DNA from: Cerrena zonata
Lineage: Eukaryota; Basidiomycota; Agaricomycetes; Polyporales; Cerrenaceae
Direction: 5' to 3'
Assembly: GCA_038087015.1 (NCBI GenBank)
Contig: JASBNA010000018.1
Location: 558,001 to 622,000 of the forward strand
DNA length: 64,000 bases
Shown here piece by piece: positions 1 to 11,086 of this stretch; position 1 is the first letter of the stretch, and every line of letters begins with the position of its first letter. Position numbers and translations under genes: made by a program. The notes under the pieces were generated by a model, which saw only the letters and a list, made by a program, of their open reading frames with translations, had not been told where the DNA came from and searched no databases.

Positions 1-76
1 ACGAAACACATAAATAGGCAGCCCTCAAGGTCAGGTCTGCACCTATCCGCTCCCCTCTCTCTTAGAACTGCCAGCC

Positions 77-1091
77 ATGTTGTTCTCACTGATCATCCAA
101 GCGTACTACATTGTACTGACCAGCATCCTCAGCACCTTGTCTTACTCGTCGCTCACTGTCTACTCTCACTCGGCATTCGACCTTATCCTCGACATCCCAA
201 CGGTTGCTTACTTCCTCACCCCGGTCCTCAAATTCACTGCCAACGAAACCATCGTCTCTGCCGCTATCAACGAGTCTACCAATGACATCTGCACCTGGGG
301 AATCCCCGGCCTCCTCGCCCTTCGCCCTATCGCCCTATCACCATCGGTAATCAATGTTCCCTCTCGCGAGTTGCAACTTTACAACGCAAGTTTGTTCGCG
401 CTATCCCTGATCCACACGGATAGTATGTCCTGCGCTCCGCTTGGTAAATATACTGAGGACATCGCACCCACACCGATGTCCTCATCCGAGCTGATCCTCA
501 TCCCACTGTCACCGGAGCATCAGAACCCAACGCTCCTTATCGCGTTGCGGTTTTATTTCATGTTCGGCCTATTCCTGATGGGATGGTTAGCAACTGAGAT
601 GCTGATGGGGATCTACCTGAGCCAGAGAATCCGAGTACCTGCTGATTTGGACGAGTCGACTGTGAGTTTTCTTCTCTTTCTATTTTCTTTTCCTAGTAAC
701 TAATATTTCGCTTTGCTTCATAGATACATGGAGTAGTTGACCCTAGATCCTCGGATTCTCCAGCTGAGGACGCACAAACACAGGTCAGTATATTTTCTCT
801 TGTTTCTCTTCTCCGTATGCTGACTTCTTCTTCCGCAGACACTTGACACTACTCGCAAACCCAAACGGAACAACAACGCACAGCGACGGGCTAACAAGAA
901 GGCAAAGAACCTTGCAGAGGTTCAGGCATTGGTAGAGGAGGCATATAATCTAGGCAGATTAGAGGCACAGTTGGAGATGAGCGGACTCGAACAAATGGTG
1001 AGTAGTATTGTGGCATCGTTACTATTTTAACGTTACTGACTGAATTTCTCTATCTCAGACTTCGTCCCATCGCAGAATGTGCACGCTCTAG
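77..1091 (+). CDS. Small membrane protein of unknown function
   Basis: The model joins exons 77-661, 724-783, 839-997 and 1059-1091 and gives 278 residues. All three introns (62, 55 and 61 nt) have GT/AG ends and keep the frame to a TAG. A hydrophobic N-terminus (residues 1-25) could be a signal peptide or membrane anchor. A second strong hydrophobic stretch lies near residues 153-181. The segment between them has two N-glycosylation sequons (NET, NES), so it probably faces the lumen or outside. The C-terminal part, on exons 2-4, is very basic (KPKRNNN, RRANKKAK) and then acidic and coiled-coil-like, and is presumably cytosolic. I do not recognise a family. The structure is well supported; function is unknown. 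Confidence 0.6.
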
Positions 1092-1455
1092 TAATCTCAC
1101 AGAGTGGTAGTCATTCGGACCGTCCGCAAATCACCACCCACCTCTCGATTTCAATTTCGTTGCAGACGCAGCACAAAGGAACGACTAGGTGAGCACTCCC
1201 GCTGTCATGCGTTCGCTTTGGACAACGAAGAACCCATTCGCGCCTCTGGGTGACTTGTTGTATCAGACGACGTGTGATGGCCTGGTGAACGGTAGTAGAG
1301 CGCGACTGCTACTTAGTAATCGGTTGTGGAGTTGCAATGATCCTGGTCGGTGCACAGTCGTCACCAATTCACCCGCCCTCAAATCCGCAAGCAGCCGTTG
1401 GAGATGTCGCAGGAATAAGAATAAGGAGGCCAGATCGGGACGCCGGTCTGGTCAG

Positions 1456-1518
1456 TTACGGGCTACGGGCTACGGGTTACGGGTTACGGGTTACGGGTTA
1501 CGGGTTACGGGTTACGGT
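1456..1518. repeat. Heptanucleotide tandem array (TTACGGG, about 9 units)
   Basis: Nine units of the 7-mer TTACGGG, the second and third reading CTACGGG, run head to tail. It resembles a telomere repeat but differs from the usual fungal TTAGGG by the inserted C, and genes lie on both sides. Confidence 0.9.
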
Positions 1519-1587
1519 TTTCTTTCTTCTTTTTTCTTTTTTCTTTCTCATTCGTGTTCGGCTCTGGTTTCGGTTTCGGATTGGATT

Positions 1588-1700
1588 ATGGACTTGGACT
1601 CGTTTGTTGACTCGGACTCGTTTGTTGACTCGGACAGTTTGCGGACTCGGATTATTTACTTGGGCTCGGATTGTTGACTCGGACTGGTATGTTGTCTCGG
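1588..1700. repeat. Degenerate 18-bp minisatellite
   Basis: Units related to GACTCGTTTGTTGACTCG repeat about five or six times with growing divergence to the right. The clearest pair is at about 1597-1633. No coding role is evident. Confidence 0.7.
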
Positions 1701-2081
1701 ATTTGTACTTTTGAACCTGTATATCCATATCCTTCATGGTTTGTATGAATGGATAGGCTGGATTATGAACCCAGACTTAAATTCACTTTGTATCCCGTCT
1801 CGTGGATTTATTTCCTAGCTTGTGTCAACCTATAGAGAACGAACGATTGATTTCTCGAACTAGAGGCTGAGAATTAGTGTGAGAACTTTTATCTCATAGG
1901 TATCATTAATTATGCGCTGTAATCGATAGTTGAAGTACTATGTACATATACTAGCCTCACCCACCGAAGAAAGTAGTAGCTTACTCTGAGTCCCGAAATG
2001 GAAAACCAAGAACGCCTGAAGAGAGGTGCCGGATATTCGAGTGATCGAAGCGGGAGGGCAGCGTCTTGCTAACCGTCTACG

Positions 2082-2560
2082 ATGTTCGCAACCCTTGCTC
2101 GTCTGTCTAAGGCATCTCGCCGCCCTCTCACTCCTAAACGCGCCAACAAAGACTTTTACAAGGGTACGTTTCCCACTTTCTCTATGTTTCTACCTATTTA
2201 CGAAGGTGTATAATTTAGGCACACGGCAAGCGTACTTGCCCGGAGGTCAGCGAACGGGTGCACCGGGAAAGCATGTTGTGAAAGGAAAGGCCAAATACCG
2301 TCTCGTTGACGAGCAAGTCAGGTACTTTGTTGCGCCAGCTATTGAAGATATCATCAGCTCGCCGGTATGTTCATATTACTCCCTCCTATCCAATGGCACC
2401 TCTAACTTCTTGGTAGCTACGACCATACGTTTACAAGACCGTAAAACTGACAGAGGATCAAAAACGTGAAGTGTATGGACCTCTGCCCCAGGGCGGTCTA
2501 ACACCAGAAACGTACTACAAAATTGCACCGAGACTAACGCCAGAAGATGTCTCGTCATAG
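2082..2560 (+). CDS. MRPL27: Mitochondrial large-subunit ribosomal protein mL41 (MRP-L27 family)
   Basis: Exons 2082-2163, 2219-2364 and 2417-2560 give 123 residues. After a basic, Ser/Arg-rich leader typical of mitochondrial import (residues 1-20) comes the family core: NKDFYKGTRQAYLPGG, then KGKAKYRLVDEQVRYFVAP. The NKNYYKG-like motif followed by a Tyr/Val-rich stretch is the hallmark of fungal MRP-L27, the mL41 protein of the mitoribosome large subunit. The length suits fungal members. Introns are 55 and 52 nt with GT/AG ends. The start is the first ATG in frame with the conserved core. Confidence 0.85.
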
Positions 2561-3135
2561 GTTGGAGGTTATTATCACAATACTTTGCTTTGCTGTCCGC
2601 TCTCGTCAATACGATACATGTCTTCCCTTAACACCTTGCAGGAGTCTTAATTTACATTTTCCCATCAAAACAACCGGCCGTCTGTCCGACTCTGTCATGT
2701 CTCGATCATCCGCAACCCCGGTCTTACCGGACGCAATAACATACCTTGACACCCATCCCTTGAATTCTAACAAGACCTATATCCCCTCTGCAGTCCACTC
2801 TTTTCTCTTCCTCGAGTTCTCATCGTCAGCGTGGATTGATGTCTCCGGTGTTCTCCTGACTGCCTAGATGCCATTCAACTTGGCCATGTGTTCTCTTCTC
2901 CAAAACCTCCCAAGAGATCCCGTGTGATAATTTCCTATCTATATCTACAGTATGGTCAGTATCTACTCCATCGTGTGATTGTTCCAGCTACTTTTGGCTC
3001 TAGGGATCAGGAGCTTATCGTACTTGGCTGGGCCCTTATCTGACTCCCTGGGTAATAAGCATCGGTATAAATGTGCGAGATATCTTGAGAGCTCTACTTA
3101 GGTCTCCTTCTCTCTTCGTTACAGACACCGAGAAG
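2561..3135. other. Formamidase upstream region
   Basis: No gene seen. The right half carries a TATA-like box and a cluster of GATA-type motifs in front of the formamidase start, listed separately. Confidence 0.6.
2925..3072 (+). promoter_or_regulatory. Formamidase promoter: four GATA-factor sites and a TATA box
   Basis: HGATAR motifs, the consensus for fungal nitrogen GATA factors (AreA/Nit2 type), occur at 2925-2930 (TGATAA, plus strand) and on the minus strand at 2935-2940 (AGATAG), 3015-3020 (CGATAA) and 3036-3041 (AGATAA). TATAAAT lies at 3066-3072, 64 bp before the ATG. Four sites in about 120 bp is more than chance would usually give, and formamidase genes are known nitrogen-regulated targets in Aspergillus. 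The regulatory role is inference. Confidence 0.5.
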
Positions 3136-5671
3136 ATGGCTCCTTTGAACGCACCGGATACTCACAGAACTGTTGTCTCGGTCAGTGGACTATATGTTCT
3201 ATCCGCCGAACGATGCTCATGACGTCATTTCCAGGTCGATCCGTTTGTGTATGTAGTTATAAGCTTTGTTCGAGCCTGCGACTAATGTTAACATTCAACT
3301 TAAGGCCTGCTGATCAGCAGAAAGTGAGTGTACAACGCAACGAGCTTCTTTTTGCACCTTATCTCATCGAAAACTTTAGGGGCTACACAATCGTTGGCAG
3401 TATGTATCTGTCGTGAAGTTATTCTGAGATGATGAGAACGTAACTGTCATTATGAAGCCCCGATATCCCACCCTTTGCAACAGTAGCTCCAGGCGAAGTG
3501 CGTACCTTCATTTCCGATTAAGACGTACTTCAACTAAACTTGGCTCACACAGGTTTTCAAAGTCGAGTGTGTTGGTACGCCAATATCCCTAGTATAGCCC
3601 AGAGTCTCCTCCAACATGATATTTACAGACTGGACCGGAGCACAAATTGGCAACAACGACAGTGCGTTTCTTCGATCTGACATCAATAGTGTTATATTTA
3701 TCATTACCGTGCAGACAGCGACGATATCAAGAATGTCGACCTGACGAAAATTCACAATCTCTCTGGTCCGATAGCTGTCACCGGGGCTGAACCAGGCGAT
3801 TGCCTTGTAGTCGACATCTTGGATGGTAAATTCATTTCTAAGATGAAGTCCTATTGTTGATCTTTTCCAGTACAACCGTTTGATCAGATGCGTTGGGGAT
3901 ACACGGTTCGTATTCGATCCATCATTCTGACTAGTACGACGTGTTAACACAATCACAGGGAATCTTTGAGCTCGAGAATGGGGGAGGCTTGTTCGGTATG
4001 CAAATCGACATCTCTTCAAATGTTTAAATTGACATCGTTGCAGCCCGTGAATTCAATAGTAGAGCCTGCAAAGCCATCTGGGACTTCGAAGGTAAATCAA
4101 GATCACTACCGCATGTTCGTCCTTTTGACCCTTTGCCATCTTCCAGGAATTTACGCATCATCTCGCCACATCCCCGGAGTAAGATTCGCAGGTATCTCCC
4201 ACCCAGGTCTCATTGGAACCGCACCATCTCCCGAACTACTTGCTACATGGAACAAACGTGAAGGCGAACTCATTGCTGCTCATGCAGAATCCGTTCCCCC
4301 AGTTGCCTTCCCGCCCGAACCTAAAGGTGCGTATGTGGGTGCCAAGGATAGTTTGAGCGGGGATGTGTTGGAGAAGATTGCGAAGGAGGGGGCGAGGACC
4401 GTTCCTGGGCGTGAACATGGTGGAAATTGCGATGTGAGTTGTTCAGGTCGAGCTCTTTAATTACCGAGTCTGACTGAGAGATGAATGGTATAGATCAAGA
4501 ATCTTTCTAAGGGCTCGAGATGTTACTTCCCGGTGTTTGTGGAAGGTGCTAATTTCTCCGTCGGCGATCTGCACTTCTCACAGGGTGATGTACGTATTTC
4601 TGTTTATCGTGGACATAACTAGAACGCTGAACGATCGGTTAACAGGGAGAGGTACGTTCTGGAAGCGAGATGTGATTCCCAGGATTTACGTGTTATGGAC
4701 CTAGCTTTCCTTCTGTGGCGCCATCGAAATGGTTCGTCTCCTCTGAGTTTCGCTGAGGGCAGTATTGCTTACTGAGTGGATCATCCACAGGCTGGTATTA
4801 TCACATTCAAAACGAGTATCATCAAGGGAGGCATAGAGAAGTTTGCATTGAAACAGCCTATCTTCCTGGTACAAGATCCCTCCTTTCACTCAATATTCCC
4901 CACTAATATTTCTATTGGCTAGCCATCGCCTATAGATCCTCTTTACTCCGCGAAGGTGAGGAGCGCTTTGTTCAGAATACAGACAATCCACTGACTAAGA
5001 GTGATTCAAGCTTGTTTTCGAAGGCATCAGCGTAGATCTTCGTACGTATTTTTTACCACCTTCCTCGTTTTGATATTCATCGCTTCGTACAGATGGCGAT
5101 GGAAAACAGTACAATATGGATGCGTAAGCTTCCATCTGAAAAATTCTTCGTAAATGGACACCTCCTAACGATTCGATTCGATAGTACTGTGGCATATAAG
5201 CAGGCAGCGCTGAATGCAATTGCCTACCTGATGAAGATTGGGTATAGTACGTCAGACGCAATTCGTTTTCGATCCATCTACTGACATAATATTGACAACT
5301 CGAAGCCCGCGAGCAAGCATGTGAGTTTGATCCTTCTCCCCAAGCTGTCGAATACTAACAAAATATTTCATAAGATCTCCTTTTGTCCGCTGCACCAGTG
5401 GAAAGTCATGTCGGAGCCGTTGTCGTATGTTCATATACTATTTTTGCACTCGAAGTTTTCGTTTAACTTCGTGATATCTACAAAGGATTCTCCAAACGCC
5501 TGCGTGACTCTCGCGCTCCCATTAGGGATCTTTGAACATGTTAGTCCAATATTTTGTTCTAAGCGTCGGACTATAGCTCACCTTTTCTGACAGGATATCC
5601 TTCCGAAACCTGAGGGTCTCGAGAAGAAGGATTTCGGCCAATGTGCTATTCGAAGCGATGGGGTGTTATAA
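3136..5671 (+). CDS. fmdS: Formamidase (FmdA/AmdA acetamidase-formamidase family)
   Basis: Hydrolyses formamide to formate and ammonia, a cytosolic nitrogen-scavenging step. I assemble 423 residues from 24 exons: 3136-3180, 3235-3248, 3305-3323, 3380-3399, 3458-3497, 3553-3574, 3629-3661, 3715-3825, 3871-3905, 3959-3995, 4044-4091, 4147-4433, 4494-4589, 4646-4651, 4705-4731, 4791-4868, 4923-4955, 5011-5041, 5093-5123, 5185-5246, 5306-5320, 5375-5424, 5486-5539 and 5594-5671. Family landmarks are LHNRWHPDIP, EPGDCLVVDILD, the metal-site-type HGGNCDIKNL, GDLHFSQGDGE, CGAIEM and the C-terminal SPNACVTLALP. Every intron is 48-61 nt with GT/AG ends. Exon 14 is only six bases (Gly-Glu) and is needed to rebuild QGDGELSFCG. 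The length is close to Aspergillus FmdS. It is convergent with the amine oxidase to its right. Confidence 0.93.
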
Positions 5672-5958
5672 ATCGATTTTGAAGAGGACGAAGCAAAATA
5701 TGAATGCCGAGTAAACTGTATGATATGTGATGTGAATATATTGTCGTTGTGTATCTATTTGATGGAAGTTGTGACAGCCCGTATTTTGATCACTGAGCTG
5801 TAGCAAACAGACCTTTCCATTATAGTGTCAAAACCACTGGCAGGTGTGGAACAAGAGCACAAAAACATAGAATTTGTGTCAATCTTCGTGACTATATTTT
5901 TCTCTGCGCCTCATTCACGGAGAATACAGCTAGTACGAACAAAGATGGAGCGAGAACA

Positions 5959-8005
5959 TTATAAAACATGGTTACGTGCAAGCGCATTCAGTTGAAGCAA
6001 TCCCTTCTCACTTTCCTCATCAGGTATACCCCAGTTCTTGATCAAAAGCGAAATCTTATCCGGTCGTTGTTTGAGCAAGACATTGTATACCGCCCTCCAC
6101 GCAGAATTGAGAGCTCCAAGGACCCAAGCATGGTGGACTGATGTCGCCTCACCAGCTATGTGGAATCGACCATCCGCAGCGGGAGCCTTGATACTGGCGA
6201 AAAGGGAGGTCTTGTCGTTTGCAGGACCGAATTGACCAGGACCGAAGAGGGCGAAAGCCCCTCGAGAGTAACGGTCGTTGTACCATGCATGTGTTTTGTG
6301 GTCGACGACTTTACCAAATTTCGATTGAGGGATTCGATGTAGTTTCTCGAGATTGTTGAGGGTGATTTTGAGAAGATCTTTGTCGGCGGAGGTGTTTTGT
6401 CCTTGGGCGAGTGAGCCGAAACGTCTAGCGTCTTGTGCCCAGGTGTAACTGGCAAGGAGAACGCCCGGTGCGGATGGACAGTCTAAGCCATAAGATGGGT
6501 AGACGCAAACTCGAATAGGAATGTCAGCGGAAGATTGACCCCCTTGGATAGTCCTACCCTCGCCCATGACAGCGGGGTCCTGCCACCACCGTTTCTCGAA
6601 CTTGATCCCGATCTTTGTGGATGCATCGTACTGTAAAGAACGAATGGCTTCCCTTTGGCTGTACAATAGACCGGCGTTGTCTGTATCAATGGTCTGAAGA
6701 CAACCTAAGGGAACGGTGGAGATGACGTGTGGGTAATTACGATGGGTTTCGTTGCCATTGTCATCCAGATAAGCGACCTGCATGTGGGAGTCATCGACAC
6801 GCTCGATCTTGATGACGGGTCGATTGAGGGTTGGCTTCGTGTGTAGTTGCCCTTCCATCTCGCGTACTATATGATCACTACCTCCGTCAATGCAGTACCA
6901 ACGCTGTTCCACCACGTTGTCATTGGAATCGTCGGATGGGCATAATTCAGATGGGAGGCATGAATTTCCCTTGGGGAAAGGCCAGTCAAAGTCGAGAGAG
7001 TCCTATGCAAGTGAAATTAGATATTAAACGGATAAATTGTTCAGGAGATGCGAAACATACCATCACACTCTCAACAAAAGCCTGATCATACAGCCCTGTT
7101 GCACTGTCCATCGTTTCGAGCCAGTGAACAACGGATTCGGGATAAGGTTCTGGTGCCTCTTCCGGTTTGCCTTCCTTACCCGCAAGCATGTAACCGCGAG
7201 TAGAGAAGTGATCTTGTTTGCTCAGCTCGGCCCAAGCTTTCTGGAAGACGAGACCTCGTTTGACGGGGTCGGGGTCATTCATACCTTCAAAGAGGCGTCT
7301 GAAGGGATCGAAAATCAAGCCGAGCCAGTGGTCCGGTTGCTCCTTTGCGTAAATGTCGGGGACTGTACCACCACGCAACTCGGAGACACGAAAGTAGTCG
7401 ACATTTGCAGCAGCGATTTGCGATGTCGCGGGGGGCTGTAAGTTGTAGTAGAGAAGGTTGTTGGGATGATGGAATGTATAGGGAATGAGCAGGTCTCTAA
7501 TATTGATACGGTCGAAGAGGTCGAAAACACGCTTCATGAAGGGGATGTCAGGATAGCGCATCGCCCCGATATCGTAGTAATCATAACGCTCGGGAGTGTT
7601 ACGAGGTGCATCATATCCTACATCTTCGTCGTTGAATCGATGGGTCAGTATACGTCCACCGATACGATCACTGGCTTCGAGTATCTCGTACTTGAGACCA
7701 AGATCCTGCAGGATCATGGCGGCGTAGAGGCCTGCAGCACCTGCACCGATGATACAGATTGGGTCATCATCAACTTTAAGTGCGGAGGCTGGTGCATCAC
7801 TGGGGTAAGGTGGTGCATCACTAGGGTGGGCTGGTGCATCACTAGGGTGGGCTGGTGCGCCGTGTATGACAGTAGAGATTAGTTTGAAGATGGTCTGGTC
7901 GACGACAGCACGCGCGGCGAGATCACGGTAAGAGGCGTGGTGTGTAGCGAAACGTTTGCGGAGCAAAGAATGCGTGTCTTGTACAAACTCTGGCGAGAAC
8001 TCCAT
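5959..8005 (-). CDS. Flavin-containing amine oxidase, L-amino-acid-oxidase-like (copy 1)
   Basis: Exons 8005-7061 and 7002-5959, with one 58-nt intron, give 662 residues. The FAD-binding dinucleotide motif GAGAAG is at residues 87-92, followed by EILEASDRIGGRI, the ribose-binding Glu and GGR motif. The C-terminal FAD motif is HIAGEATSVHHAW. These define the monoamine/polyamine/L-amino-acid oxidase superfamily. The DIGAMRYPDIPFMKRVF segment and the length recall fungal L-amino-acid oxidases such as those reported from Hebeloma and Laccaria (from memory). Expected products are a 2-oxoacid, ammonia and peroxide. No secretion signal is seen. Residues about 49-74 hold a Pro-rich 7-residue repeat absent from copy 2. 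I take the ATG at 8005; the frame stays open upstream only through non-ATG codons. Substrate is not provable here. Confidence 0.85.
7791..7853. repeat. 21-bp tandem repeat inside the amine oxidase coding region
   Basis: Three units of 21 bp (ggtgcatcactagggtgggc-like) sit head to tail and encode repeated (P/H)PSDAPA heptads just before the FAD-binding domain. As 21 is a multiple of three, copy number can change without breaking the frame. Confidence 0.9.
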
Positions 8006-9097
8006 TGGTACAACGTTCAATAGAATCTAATACGATGGCGATGCTCGATGAATGTGAGGATAATATGGGGACAGAAAGGACCACTTACCAGAGGGGATCT
8101 ACTGTGTCAAGTATGTGAGATTATTGAACATGACGGATCGTGTTATAAAGCTTCCATGTACAGGATCGCAATTGGCATGACCAGGACGCGCATGTTCATG
8201 TCATGATGATTAAGTTGAGAAAGGTACTCATCGTAAATAGAACTCGACATGTGGATTCCGGAACTTGGACAGTCATGAGGCTGATAGATTCAGGCAGAAC
8301 TGTCAAAGTTCAAAGCTCGTCGAACATGATGAATGGAATGCATGCATGACATTGACACGACTAGACATTATCGATTTATCAGTGTAGATCTATGAACATC
8401 ATGAATGGTCACCCACCGGGAGTTAGAGGTGACGTGACCTGCTAGTGATTATGCATAGGCTCGGGTTATTTAACTTTGAAGTGTTGTTGGATAAGTAGAC
8501 GAGCCTGCCTATGATTAAGATATTATCGTTTCTCTATTCATGCTATGCGGAGATATTTCCGGAAAGAAGCTTCATAAACACAGTTTAAGTCAATCGATCG
8601 TGAATCTTGTTACCATTCCCTGGGGTAAGCCCATTAAGCATGGACGGCTATAGCTACCATCACAATGGTCGAGGCCCGACATGATTCCTGAAAGACTGCA
8701 CTAAATCCTTTTGGGTGGGTCTGGATTGGAAGCCCGAGCCCTCTGAGGATCAAATCCGTGTAAGTTCAAGTTGTAAGTAGTCTCGACTCTCGATCATTCA
8801 TGTTGGCAGACGTCTGTAAGCACTTTCCAAATTAGGACACTTTCGTGGCCCACAATTTGAAACTGCCAGACCCGCGCACAGCTGAATAAAACTTTATGTA
8901 ACATGATCACAACGTGAACGAACAGTCATCAACGTGAATGTCAAGGTTTGAATATTAGTGCTCAGAATCTTTCGATGGTTAAAATACACATCCATATCAA
9001 TTTCAACGGTGGAGACTACAAGTACAAGTGTTAGTGTTTTACAACTAGTTTCAACAGTACCATTATCTGCAATACCAAGGGTACTACGAAGGCGATC
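8006..9097. other. Intergenic region between the two amine oxidases
   Basis: Holds the copy 1 leader and TATA-like box at the left, and otherwise no open frame or recognisable element. The right end is the 3' flank of copy 2. Confidence 0.6.
8027..8098 (-). other. Probable 5'-UTR intron of amine oxidase copy 1
   Basis: On the minus strand a GTAAGT donor (8098-8093) pairs with a TTAG acceptor (AG at 8028-8027), 22 nt before the ATG. Copy 2 has an intron of almost the same size at the equivalent place. A TTTATAA box at 8149-8143 lies about 45 nt upstream of the donor. cDNA would confirm. Confidence 0.5.
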
Positions 9098-11086
9098 TCA
9101 AAGACAATTACCCTTTGCTAATGCAGCCAACTGAAGCAGCAGCTTCTCGCTCTCCTCATCCGGCACGCCCCAACGCTCAATCAGCTCCCGGCGTTTCTCC
9201 GGTCGGTGAATTAGAGCGTTGTAAACGGCCCTCCAGGCAGAGTTGACGGCCCCAAGAATCCAACCATGGTGCACCGATGTAGCCTCGCCGGCAATGTGAA
9301 GTCGGCCGTTGGCAGCGGGAGCTTTGAGACTCGCGAAAAGGCTCTTATGGTCAAAGGCACGACCGAACTGACCTGGACCGAAGTGCGCGAAAGCTCCACG
9401 AGTGTACTGGTCGTTGTACCATGCATGTGTGTAATGATCGAGAACGTCACCAAATTTCTCTCGGGGAATCCCATGTAGTCTCTCGAGGTCGGTGAGAGCG
9501 ATTTCGAGGAGATCCTTGTCGGCGACAGTTCCTTCGCCTTGCGCGAGAGAGCCAAAACGCATCGCATCCTGACCCCAAGCATAGCTGGCGATCAGGACAC
9601 CGGGTGCAGAGGGACAGTCAAGACCGTAAGACGGGTAGACACAGGTTCGGATGGGGACATCAGTAGAAGATTGCCCTCCTCGAATGGTCTTATCCTTCCC
9701 CATCACGGCAGGGTCCTCCCACCATCGTTTCTCGAACTTGATTCCGATCTTTGTAGACGCATCGTAAGTCAGGGTACGGACAGCTTCCCTTTGGCTATAG
9801 GACAATCCCGAGCTGTCGGTGTCGATTGTTTGGAGACAGCCAAGGGAGACGGTGGAGATGACATGGGCGTATTCTCGAATGCGTACAGTGCCGTCGTCCT
9901 TGCGAATTGTGACTTTCATGCGTGAGTCTTCCATCTGTTCTATCTTGACGACTGGTCGTTTGGTTTCGGGTTTCTTCTTGAGCTTCTTCGCCATCTCACG
10001 TACGATGTGGTCGGTACCTCCGTCGATGCAGTACCAGTCCACTGGCTTCTTATTAGAGGACTGGTTCCGAGGGGGAGGGGCTGAGTTTGTGGAAGGGAAT
10101 GGCCAATCGAAGTCGAGGGCATGCTATATGACGAGAAATCAGATATAAGAAAGGCCCCGACGATGAGGATAGATAGAACATACCATGACGTTTTGTACGA
10201 ATCCATGATCGTACAACCCGGTTCCATTATCCATCGTCTCGAGCCAATGCACAACAGGCTCGGGGTATGGATCCGGAGCATCTTTAGGCTTTCCCTCTTT
10301 ACCCGCAAGCATATAGCCACGAGTAGAGAAGTGGTCTTGCTTAGTCAACTCCTTCCATGCCTTTTGGAACGCGATCCATCGGTCAATAGAGTTCTCGGTG
10401 TTCATGTCGGCAAAAAGACGTTTGAATGGGTCATAGGTCAACCCAACCCAGTGATCTGCTTGTTGCTGTGCGTAGAAGTCGGGGACTGTGCCACCATTTG
10501 AGGCGGAGATGTGAAAGTAGTCGACGCTTGCAGCGGCTATCTGTGTCGTTGCAGGGGGACGAAGGTTGTAGTAGAGGAGGTTGTTGTCGTTGTGGAATGT
10601 ATAGGGGATAAGGAGGTTTTTGATGTTGATACGCTCGAAGAGGTCGAACATGCGCTTCATGAAGGGAATGTCAGGGAACCGCATCGCCCCGACGTCGAAG
10701 TAATCGTAACGCTCGGGCGTGTTGCGGGGAGCATCGTATCCTACGTCCCCGTTGAATCGATGAGTAAAGACACGACCTCCGACGCGGTCACTAGCCTCGA
10801 GTATTTCGTACTCAATGCCAAGATCCTGCAGAATCATTGCAGCGTAAAGACCTGCTGCGCCCGCACCGACGATACAGATAGGATCATCGTCACGAGCAGA
10901 TGCCTGCAAATGAGCGGAAACGGAGATGGGAGGGATAGGTGTGGTATCGGGACTTAATTTAAGGATGGTATGGTCAAGGAAGGCACGGGCTGCAAGATCG
11001 CTGTAGGATGCCTCGTGGTTTTTGAAAGACTTGCAGAGCAAGCTTTCAGTATCGGTCACGAAATCGTCAGAGACTCGAAGCGACAT
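9098..11086 (-). CDS. Flavin-containing amine oxidase, L-amino-acid-oxidase-like (copy 2)
   Basis: Exons 11086-10184 and 10123-9098 around a 60-nt intron give 642 residues. It is a tandem paralogue of the gene to its left: same strand, same single intron at the same codon, and long shared blocks, for example NTPERYDY, LLIPYTF, HFSTRGYMLAGKEGKP and CVYPSYGLDCPSAPGV. The GAGAAG FAD motif, EILEASDRVGGRV and HIAGEATSVHHGW are intact. It lacks the Pro-rich heptad repeat and instead has PIPPISVSAHLQ before the FAD domain. It should make the same type of oxidative deaminase, perhaps with a different substrate preference. The start ATG lies directly after a likely 5'-UTR intron. Confidence 0.87.

Larger units (their letters stand above)
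1092..2081. other. Intergenic stretch with simple repeats
   Basis: No gene is supported here. It holds a 7-bp tandem array, a long pyrimidine run at about 1518-1548 and a degenerate GACTCG-type repeat; the two arrays are listed separately. Overlapping open frames start at GTG or TTG and translate the repeats, so I do not believe them. Confidence 0.6.

Noticed and set aside
1456..1518. Interstitial telomere
   Set aside because: The unit is TTACGGG, not TTAGGG, and genes lie on both sides; kept only as a repeat.
7466..7882. Long open frames opposite the amine oxidase genes
   Set aside because: Antisense shadows of conserved coding sequence with no splice or start support.
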